A model generated the notes under the pieces. That model ran no database searches and was not told the DNA's origin. It saw only the letters and a program-made list of their open reading frames with translations. Made by a program: the position numbers and the translations under genes. From Chloroflexi bacterium UBA5189 (GTDB lineage: Bacteria; Chloroflexota; Limnocylindria; Limnocylindrales; CSP1-4): a DNA stretch of 13,046 nt. The stretch is taken from the NCBI GenBank assembly GCA_002413045.1, contig DHWF01000053.1:12259-25304 (forward strand), written 5' to 3'. Shown in pieces: positions 1 through 5,405 of the stretch (position 1 is its first letter; every line of letters starts with the position of its first letter).

Positions 1-18
1 CCTCGATCGGTTGTTCGA

Positions 19-46
19 TTGACGGGCATCCCCGCCGGTGTACGAT
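19..46 (+). promoter_or_regulatory. Probable sigma70-type promoter for the GGDEF gene
   Basis: A TTGACG hexamer at 19-24 and a TACGAT hexamer at 41-46 are separated by 16 nt. Both are close to the primary-sigma consensus, which is notable in such GC-rich DNA. Transcription would start near position 53, just before the in-frame TTG codon at 56. The GTG at 38 lies inside this promoter, so the promoter argues for a start downstream of it. This is a visual match only. Confidence 0.55.
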
Positions 47-55
47 CGGCCCGCC

Positions 56-1030
56 TTGACGCCCGACCCCCTGTTGCTTGCGGCGATCCGCGCGGTAGCG
101 CGCAGCGGTGACCCCGACGCCACGCTCGACGAGCTCCTCGAGATCTGCCTGCGCGCGGCCGGCGCCGAGCGCGCGGCGGCCTTCCTGTGGGTGGCGGACC
201 CGGGCGGCCTCGCCATCGCGGGCTCGCGCGGCTATGCGCCGGACGACCTGCCGGCGCTCGAGGCCGCGGTCGCCGTGCCTGATCACGCCGTCCAGCTCGC
301 CGCCCAGGAGCGCATCCAGACGACATCGAAGGCCAACGGCGGCCGGGTCCTCTCGGCTTGGCCGATCGTGGTCGGTCGGGACGGCATCGAGGAGCCGATC
401 GGCGCCCTCGCGGTCGAGGGACCGGCCGCCCCGGACGGCGACGTCGCGCAGCGACTCGGGGCCCTGGCGGACCTCGCGGCGGTCGTCGTCGACCGAGCCC
501 GGCTTGGCTCGCTGGCGGACGAGCGGATCGACTGGGCCGAGCGGGTCGCCAACTCGGACCAGCTCACGGGGCTTGCGAATGCCACCACGCTGTCGAGAGT
601 CCTCGAGCTCGAGATCGCCCGCGCGGCCCGCCAACGCTCGGAGCTGTCGGTGGCCGTCTTCGACGTCGACAACCTGACGGATTACAACGACGCCAACGGT
701 CGGCCCGCCGGCGACGACGTCCTGCGCGAGGTCGCGGCGGTCGTCGGCCAGTCGGTGCGACTCGTGGACACGGTGGCGCGCTGGGGCGGCGACGAATTCA
801 TGCTCGTGGCGCCCGGTGCGACGGGCACGACGGTGGTCCGACGGATCGTCGAGTCGGTCGCGTCGATCACGCTGGCCGGCAATCGGCGGGTCACGATCTC
901 GGCCGGGCTCGCGCACTTCCCGAACGATGGCACGAGCAGCGAGGCGCTCTTCGACGCCGCGCACGAAGCGCTTCTCGCCGCGCGCGCCGCCGGTCCCGGC
1001 ACCCTCGCGGAAACGGCTCGCTCGAGCTAG
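56..1030 (+). CDS. GAF-GGDEF diguanylate cyclase
   Basis: This is a probable cytoplasmic diguanylate cyclase making cyclic di-GMP from two GTP. Numbered from the TTG at 56 (324 aa), residues ~20-150 look like a small GAF-type sensor domain, followed by a helical linker (~155-175) and a GGDEF domain (~180-315). The active-site motif GGDEF is intact at 244-248. An RLVD sequence at 235-238 lies exactly five residues before it, which is the spacing of the RxxD product-inhibition I-site. The upstream metal/base motif reads D203-V-D205-N-L-T-D-Y-N211-D212. The Asp residues and the Asn are kept, but the usual Phe-Lys is Leu-Thr. No membrane segment is visible, so the input is probably cytoplasmic. 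Start choice: GTG 38 would add six residues but overlaps a good -10 element, so TTG 56 is preferred with moderate confidence. The stop overlaps the convergent anti-sigma stop. Confidence 0.9.
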   Translation: MTPDPLLLAAIRAVARSGDPDATLDELLEICLRAAGAERAAAFLWVADPGGLAIAGSRGYAPDDLPALEAAVAVPDHAVQLAAQERIQTTSKANGGRVLSAWPIVVGRDGIEEPIGALAVEGPAAPDGDVAQRLGALADLAAVVVDRARLGSLADERIDWAERVANSDQLTGLANATTLSRVLELEIARAARQRSELSVAVFDVDNLTDYNDANGRPAGDDVLREVAAVVGQSVRLVDTVARWGGDEFMLVAPGATGTTVVRRIVESVASITLAGNRRVTISAGLAHFPNDGTSSEALFDAAHEALLAARAAGPGTLAETARSS

Positions 1031-1863
1031 CTCGACTGCGGCGCCGCCCTGCCGGCGGCGATGATCGGCAGCGTCGGGGTCGTGGCCCCCGGCCCCGGCT
1101 CGAGGGTCAACGCGACGGTCACCCCATTCCCGAGCGACGAGTGCGGCGTAGTGAACCAGGCCGACCCGCCCGACCCGACGGTGAACCCGCCGATCGGCAC
1201 CGGGGCGCCCGTGCCGGCGATGAGCCACGCCTCGTAGACCTGGGCGCCACTCGTCGGCATGAGCTCGTGCATCACCAGCGCGACGTTGCCATCGGCGCCA
1301 ACGGCGGCAAGGCCCGACGGGCCGGTCGCGCCGGCAGGGGTCGCGAGCACCGCGAGCTGCGCGCCGGGGCTGGCGGCCTGGTCGAGGACGGCGGCCACCC
1401 CGTTGCGGTAGGTCGAGAGGTCGTTGACCTGGTCACGCAGCTGGACGTTCCAGACGCCCAGCGCCACGACGGCGAGGGCCGCAGCGAGGCTGATCGCCGC
1501 CCAGACCGGGCGCCGGAACAGCCCGACGGATGGGCGACCGGCGGGTGGGATGGCAATCGCGACCGGCGTCCGAGCCTGGCTCGGCATCGGGGCCGTTCGG
1601 CGCGCAGCGGCCACCCGTTCCGATTCCGCGGCAGCCCGGATGCGCGCGCCGAGGTCGGCGGGCGGCTGGACGGCGTCGACCGAACCGAGGAGTGCCGGCA
1701 CGACGCCGCCGAGCTCGGCGAACTCGGCGTGCGCCTCGGGGCAGCCGGCGAGGTGCCCGCGGACTGCGGCGGCCTGGGCCGGCTCGAGGGCGCCGAGCAC
1801 GAAGGCGGCAGCCAGCTCGGTCGCGTCCGCGCAGTGCAGCCCGCCGATCAGGTGGTCAGCCAC
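1027..1863 (-). CDS. RskA-family transmembrane anti-sigma factor
   Basis: This 278-aa protein probably holds the neighbouring ECF sigma factor inactive at the inner face of the membrane. Residues 1-60 are a short helical zinc-finger-like anti-sigma domain with H37-x3-C41. The second Cys of the usual HxxxCxxC motif is missing: the residue three places after C41 is Ala, followed by His45. Residues ~70-115 are a Pro/Ala-rich linker. One membrane helix follows at ~120-138, with a polar coiled stretch after it. Residues ~160-270 form an extracytoplasmic domain carrying the YEAWLI and GGF signatures typical of the RskA C-terminal domain (anti-sigma-K family). The GTG start at 1863 lies inside the end of the sigma gene (8-nt overlap GTGGCTGA), implying translational coupling and 1:1 production. 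In this family release of sigma is usually by regulated proteolysis; the signal here is unknown. The stop TAG shares the palindrome CTAG with the stop of the convergent GGDEF gene. Confidence 0.9.
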   Translation of the reverse strand: MADHLIGGLHCADATELAAAFVLGALEPAQAAAVRGHLAGCPEAHAEFAELGGVVPALLGSVDAVQPPADLGARIRAAAESERVAAARRTAPMPSQARTPVAIAIPPAGRPSVGLFRRPVWAAISLAAALAVVALGVWNVQLRDQVNDLSTYRNGVAAVLDQAASPGAQLAVLATPAGATGPSGLAAVGADGNVALVMHELMPTSGAQVYEAWLIAGTGAPVPIGGFTVGSGGSAWFTTPHSSLGNGVTVALTLEPGPGATTPTLPIIAAGRAAPQSS

Positions 1864-2461
1864 GATCCACCCCGATCGCGAGCATGGCGGCGCGCAGGCC
1901 CTGGAGGCCGAGACGGAGCCTGCCCTTGACGGTCCCGAGCGGGACGCCGGTGCGCTCCGCGATCTCGGTCTGCGTCAGCCCGTTGAAGTAGGCCAGCTCG
2001 ATCGCCTCGCGCTGGACCTCGGAGATCCGACCGAGCGCGTCCTGGATCGCGGCGCGGTCCAGCCCGTCCGCGACCTCGGTCCACGTGTCCGGCATGACGA
2101 GCGGCTCCGGCAGGCCCGCCTCGGATTCCGGGAGCTCGGTGGTCGGCCGGCGGCGCCGGATCGAATCGATGGCGCGGTGGTGGACGATCGACAGGAGCCA
2201 GGTCCGGACCGTGCCGCGGCCATCGACGTACCGCGCGGCGTTGCGCCACGCGCCCAGGAAGGATTCCTGGACGACGTCTTCCGCTGCCGCGCGGTCGCGG
2301 GTGATTCGATACGCGATCGAGAAGGCCATCGCTCCGTACTGCTCGTACAGCTGATCGAGCGCCCCGAGATCGCCACCTGCGAGGCGGTTCATCGTCTCCC
2401 GATCGGTCCGGTCTACATCGGGGCCGGGTCCGCTGCGGGCCACGATCTCGGGCTCGCTCAT
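1856..2461 (-). CDS. ECF (group 4) RNA polymerase sigma factor, SigK-like
   Basis: This 201-aa sigma factor has the two-domain ECF layout. Region 2 spans ~36-105, including the EDVVQESFLGAW block (61-72), a WLLSIVHHRAID stretch (~88-99) and a basic IRRRR end. After a variable linker (~106-135), region 4 spans ~138-192 with the helix-turn-helix LTQTEIAERTGVPLGTVKGR at 162-181. It should direct RNA polymerase to a small regulon. The pairing with an RskA-type anti-sigma gene immediately downstream places it near the SigK/RskA kind of system, though the exact ECF group cannot be told by eye. The ATG at 2461 has only a weak Shine-Dalgarno sequence. The divergent DUF4331 gene on the other side of the intergenic region is the obvious target candidate (inference). 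Confidence 0.93.
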   Translation of the reverse strand: MSEPEIVARSGPGPDVDRTDRETMNRLAGGDLGALDQLYEQYGAMAFSIAYRITRDRAAAEDVVQESFLGAWRNAARYVDGRGTVRTWLLSIVHHRAIDSIRRRRPTTELPESEAGLPEPLVMPDTWTEVADGLDRAAIQDALGRISEVQREAIELAYFNGLTQTEIAERTGVPLGTVKGRLRLGLQGLRAAMLAIGVDRG

Positions 2462-2487
2462 CGGGGTCTTCGCAGGACGCGCGTCTT

Positions 2488-2532
2488 CGGTTCAAACCGG
2501 ACGCGACGGCGGTTCAACACGGGGGGAGTGTA
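2488..2532 (-). promoter_or_regulatory. Candidate promoter/operator region of the sigma/anti-sigma operon
   Basis: Read on the minus strand, the octamer TTGAACCG occurs twice (2517-2510 and 2495-2488), spaced 22 bp apart, about two helical turns. The GAACC core resembles ECF -35 elements. The proximal copy is also part of a 12-bp palindrome CGGTT-CA-AACCG (2488-2499). A TACACT hexamer at 2532-2527 could be a primary-sigma -10 element, but no good -35 precedes it. I did not find a matching ECF -10 (CGTC-like) at the usual 16-17 nt from either box, so this is a candidate only. Confidence 0.35.
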
Positions 2533-2659
2533 CCGAGCGGCCGGACGCCCACCGCGGCTCGCATTTCGCGATTGATCCGCGGCTCTGCGGCCCGCGTAGC
2601 ACGGGCGAGGACGGGCGCCAATGCCCCGTTCGACGCACACCAATCCCCGGCCGAGCGCT

Positions 2660-2679
2660 GAACCCTGACGCGTCGGTTC
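2660..2679. promoter_or_regulatory. Imperfect palindrome upstream of the DUF4331 gene
   Basis: GAACC (2660-2664) and GGTTC (2675-2679) flank CT plus the self-complementary octamer GACGCGTC (2667-2674). The result is an almost continuous dyad, interrupted only by the CT. The half-sites repeat the GAACC core seen in front of the sigma gene. It ends 36 nt before the DUF4331 start codon, a plausible position for an operator or a sigma-dependent promoter element. No function is proven. Confidence 0.3.
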
Positions 2680-2703
2680 TGTGCCTTGCTGTGAATTGGC
2701 CCT

Positions 2704-2710
2704 GGAGGGG
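2704..2710 (+). promoter_or_regulatory. Strong ribosome binding site of the DUF4331 gene
   Basis: GGAGGGG ends five nt before the ATG at 2716. It is the clearest Shine-Dalgarno sequence in the window and fixes this start. Most other genes here have weak sites or are translationally coupled, so strong translation of this secreted protein is likely. Confidence 0.7.
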
Positions 2711-2715
2711 AATCG

Positions 2716-3897
2716 ATGCAACGGCCTTCACTTCGTACCGGAGGGCTGCTCGGCGCAGCCGCCCTCATCCTGGCGATCGGCGGGGCGCCGCTCTTCGTGT
2801 CAGGAGCTGACCACCTCGACGCGCCGGCGCTCGGCCACACGTCCAGCGGGTCGAGCGTGGATCTGCTCTCGACCCATGGGGATCGGGACATCAACGACGT
2901 CTACGTCTTCAACAACGCGGCCAAGACCCGGACCGTGTTCGCGATGACGACCAACCCGGCGGTGAACGTGCCGACGGTTGACTCGATGGCGAACTTCGGG
3001 ACGAACGTGCGGTACGTGATCAACGTCGATCGCACCGGCGACGCCGTCCAGGATCTCGCCTTCGTCTGGCGCTTCGGCGCCGCCGGCGCCAGCGGCCAGC
3101 ACTACACCGTCACGCGGTATTCGGGCGCGAACGCCCGCAGCCTCGCGATCGGCGTCCAGATCGGCTCCGGCTGGACCGGCGGGACGGGGATCGGAAGCGC
3201 CACGGGCAACGCGAAGGTCTTCGCGGGCGTCCGGGCGGATCCGTTCTTCTTCGACCTGCTCGGCTTCCTCGGGACCGTGCTCCATGTCGGGACCGCCCAG
3301 CTCGGTGGCTGCGCGATCGTTCCCCCGGCTACTGCGCCCGACTGCGACTTCTTCTCACCGCTGAACACGAACGCCATGGTGCTCGAGCTGCCGAACGCTT
3401 CGATCGGCGGCACGAACATCGGCGTATGGGGCACCACCTCCTACTGGAGCGGCAGTGCCTGGGTCAAGGCCGACCAGATGGGTCGACCGGCCATCAACAC
3501 CGTGTTCAACAACAAGTACGTCGGTGGCGCCAACACCGGCACGCAGAAGGACCTGTTCAACACCACCCCACCGTCGCAGCAGAACTCGTCGTCCCTGCCG
3601 TTCCACGGCAACATCGTCGGGACCCTGGAGGGCATCAACGGCCTCCTGGGCCTTCCCTGCGCGGGCTACGACGCCACGACGGCCAACGCGATCGCCAACT
3701 TCCTCCTGCCCGACATGCTGACCTACAAGGTCGGCTCGAAGGCAGACGGGACGGTGTTCAACGGCCGGGCCCTGTCGGATGACGTCATCGATGCCGAGCT
3801 CGCCGTCACCACGAATCAGTGCGTCACGAGCGACAACGCCGATGCCTCGCTCCACACGTACCTGACCTCGTTCCCGTACCTCGGCGTCCCGCACTGA
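2716..3897 (+). CDS. Secreted DUF4331-family protein
   Basis: This 393-aa exported protein has no assigned biochemical role. Residues 1-30 form a signal peptide (basic start, hydrophobic core, likely cleavage around VSG-ADH). The mature start ADHLDAP (31-37) and the block DINDVYVFNN (58-67) match the conserved opening of DUF4331 proteins (SSHREAP-like motif, then ADITDVYAF-like motif). The end also fits the family, with LSDDVIDAEL followed by a terminal FPYLGVPH. The body is rich in Asn, Thr, Gly and aromatic residues, as expected for an extracytoplasmic beta-rich protein. It contains four Cys (two near GGCAIVPPATAPDC, one in LPCAGYD, one in TNQCVTSD), enough for two disulfides. It has the best ribosome binding site of the window, is divergent from the ECF sigma operon, and is followed by a hairpin and then the TPR and NicO genes. 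I infer regulation by the adjacent sigma factor. What it binds or does is unknown. Confidence 0.88.
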   Translation: MQRPSLRTGGLLGAAALILAIGGAPLFVSGADHLDAPALGHTSSGSSVDLLSTHGDRDINDVYVFNNAAKTRTVFAMTTNPAVNVPTVDSMANFGTNVRYVINVDRTGDAVQDLAFVWRFGAAGASGQHYTVTRYSGANARSLAIGVQIGSGWTGGTGIGSATGNAKVFAGVRADPFFFDLLGFLGTVLHVGTAQLGGCAIVPPATAPDCDFFSPLNTNAMVLELPNASIGGTNIGVWGTTSYWSGSAWVKADQMGRPAINTVFNNKYVGGANTGTQKDLFNTTPPSQQNSSSLPFHGNIVGTLEGINGLLGLPCAGYDATTANAIANFLLPDMLTYKVGSKADGTVFNGRALSDDVIDAELAVTTNQCVTSDNADASLHTYLTSFPYLGVPH

Positions 3898-3904
3898 CGC
3901 CCAC

Positions 3905-3945
3905 GCCCCTGGGGGAGTGCCGGTCCCCGGCCTCCCCGCAGGGGC
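3905..3945 (+). terminator. Long GC-rich hairpin after the DUF4331 gene
   Basis: Eight nt after the stop codon, three stacked complementary blocks form an 18-bp stem: GCCCCTG/CAGGGGC, GGGGAG/CTCCCC and GCCGG/CCGGC. The loop is TCC, and there are single-base bulges at 3918 (T) and 3938 (G). No U-tract follows directly, so it may be a terminator of the U-less kind common in GC-rich bacteria, a 3' stability element, or part of an attenuator with the hairpin just downstream. Confidence 0.6.
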
Positions 3946-3965
3946 ATCCGATCTCCTGCCCCTTT
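3940..3965 (+). terminator. Alternative hairpin competing with the upstream stem
   Basis: AGGGGCA (3940-3946) can pair with TGCCCCT (3957-3963) across a 10-nt loop, ending in TTT. Its left arm is also the right outer arm of the 3905-3945 hairpin, so the two structures exclude each other. It lies 34-59 nt before the TPR start codon. The stem is only 7 bp and the U-tract is short, so its role as a terminator is uncertain. Confidence 0.35.
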
Positions 3966-3998
3966 AAGCCGATCAACTGAGGTCCAGAGCGAACCACG

Positions 3999-5405
3999 AT
4001 GACCGCCATTGCCGCGCCCCAGCAGCCCCGACCCAGACTTCGCCGGATCCGGCCCGTCCTCGTCGTTGGTGCCGCGATCGCGATCGTCGCCGGCTCCTAC
4101 CTGCAGTCGGCACTCAGGCCGGCCCCGGTCAGCCAGCCGATCACCCCGGTGGTCGCCCCCGAGCAGCCGGCGCTGACCGGCCCGGGCGACGCGCCGACGG
4201 GCGGCAGCGCGGGCATCGCGGCGATCGACCACTCGATCAAGAACTGGGCCACGAACCTCGCCCGCAACAGCAAGGACTTCCTCTCGGCGACCTACATCGC
4301 GACCCTGTACGAGGCGCGCGGCCGCCTCACGGGCGACATCGGCGACTACAGCCGAGCCCAGACGGCCGTTGAGCAGGCGCTCGCCGTCGTCCCCGACTAC
4401 GCGACCGCCCAGGTGCTCCAGGCGCGGCTTCGCCAGACGCTCCACGACTTCCCCGGCGCGCTTTCGGCCGCGCAGGCAATCCTGAAGAAGGACCCGGCGG
4501 TCCTCCAGGCGATGGCGACCGAGGGTGATGCCCAGCTCGAGCTTGGCGACGTCAAGGACGCAGCCGCGACCTTCGCAGCGCTCGAGAAGGCGGCTCCCGG
4601 TGCGGCAGTCACAGCCCGCCTCGCACGCCTTGCCTTCATCCAGGGCGACACGACGTCCGCGACCAGCCTCGCGGCGCGCGCGTGGACCGAGGCAACAGCC
4701 GACGGCCAGACCGGCGCGAGTCTCGGTTGGTACGCCTACCTGGCGGGCATGACCGCGATCAGCACGGGCTCGCCGGACGCGGCACTCAGCTGGTTCCAGA
4801 AGGCCCTCGCCGTCTGGCCGGACAGCTTCCTCGCCCTCGCCGGCGAGGCGCGCGCGCAGGCCGCGCTCGGGCACACCGACGCCGCCATCGCCGCGTATCA
4901 GCAGGCGATCGCGATCGCGCCCCAGCCGGATTCGCTGACCGCCCTCGGCGACCTGTACGCCCTTCGCGGCGACGCGAAGCTCGCGGCGAACCAGTACGCG
5001 ACCGTCGAGGCGATCGGTCACCTGGCTGCGATCAACCAGCAGGTCTACAACCGCCAGCTCGTCCTGTTCTCGGTGAACCACGACCGCGACCTCGCGTCCG
5101 CGCTCACCCTCGCCGAGCAGGAGCTCGCGGTTCGCAAGGACGTCTACGGCTACGACGCGTACGCGTGGGCGCTCCTCGCGAACGGGCGCGCAGTGGACGC
5201 CAATGCGGCGATGACGACGGCCTTTGCCTTCGGGACGCGCGATCCGCTCCTCCTGTACCACGCCGGCGAGATCGCCCTTGCGCTTGGCAACACGGCGCAG
5301 GCGCGTGACCTGCTCACCCAGGCCCTCGCCATTACCGGCGGGCTCGACCCGCTCGCGGCCTCGAAGGCGACGGCGTCGCTGGCGTCGCTCGAGGCGGCCC
5401 GATGA
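3999..5405 (+). CDS. Membrane-anchored tetratricopeptide-repeat protein
   Basis: This 468-aa protein has a short basic cytoplasmic tail (RPRLRRIR at ~11-18), one hydrophobic anchor at ~19-35, a Pro-rich stalk (~41-68) and then a helical repeat domain outside the membrane. TPR-like helix pairs can be followed at about 100-133 (YIATLYEARGRL...AVEQALAVVPDY), 135-166, 169-200, 203-232, 243-276 (ALSWFQKALAVWPDSF), 278-311 (AAIAAYQQAIAIAP) and 314-340, with more degenerate repeats to the end (last one ~425-450). TPR domains bind proteins, so it is probably a scaffold for the secreted DUF4331 protein and/or the transporter (inference). The ATG at 3999 has only a weak GAGG 16 nt upstream. The end overlaps the NicO start by ATGA, so the two are translationally coupled. 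No enzymatic motif is visible. Confidence 0.85.
   Translation: MTAIAAPQQPRPRLRRIRPVLVVGAAIAIVAGSYLQSALRPAPVSQPITPVVAPEQPALTGPGDAPTGGSAGIAAIDHSIKNWATNLARNSKDFLSATYIATLYEARGRLTGDIGDYSRAQTAVEQALAVVPDYATAQVLQARLRQTLHDFPGALSAAQAILKKDPAVLQAMATEGDAQLELGDVKDAAATFAALEKAAPGAAVTARLARLAFIQGDTTSATSLAARAWTEATADGQTGASLGWYAYLAGMTAISTGSPDAALSWFQKALAVWPDSFLALAGEARAQAALGHTDAAIAAYQQAIAIAPQPDSLTALGDLYALRGDAKLAANQYATVEAIGHLAAINQQVYNRQLVLFSVNHDRDLASALTLAEQELAVRKDVYGYDAYAWALLANGRAVDANAAMTTAFAFGTRDPLLLYHAGEIALALGNTAQARDLLTQALAITGGLDPLAASKATASLASLEAAR

Noticed and set aside
358..1929. A 523-aa plus-strand frame across the GGDEF and anti-sigma genes.
   Set aside because: Its composition is dominated by Arg and Gly, and it crosses two well-supported genes in other frames.
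2458..2731. Small minus-strand open frames in the divergent intergenic region (79-126 aa).
   Set aside because: They have no ribosome binding site or family traits and lie over the likely promoter region.
3816..5261. A 481-aa minus-strand open frame opposite the TPR gene.
   Set aside because: It is a low-complexity Arg/Glu/Val/Gly shadow. The opposite frame has seven TPR-like repeats and proper overlaps with its neighbours.
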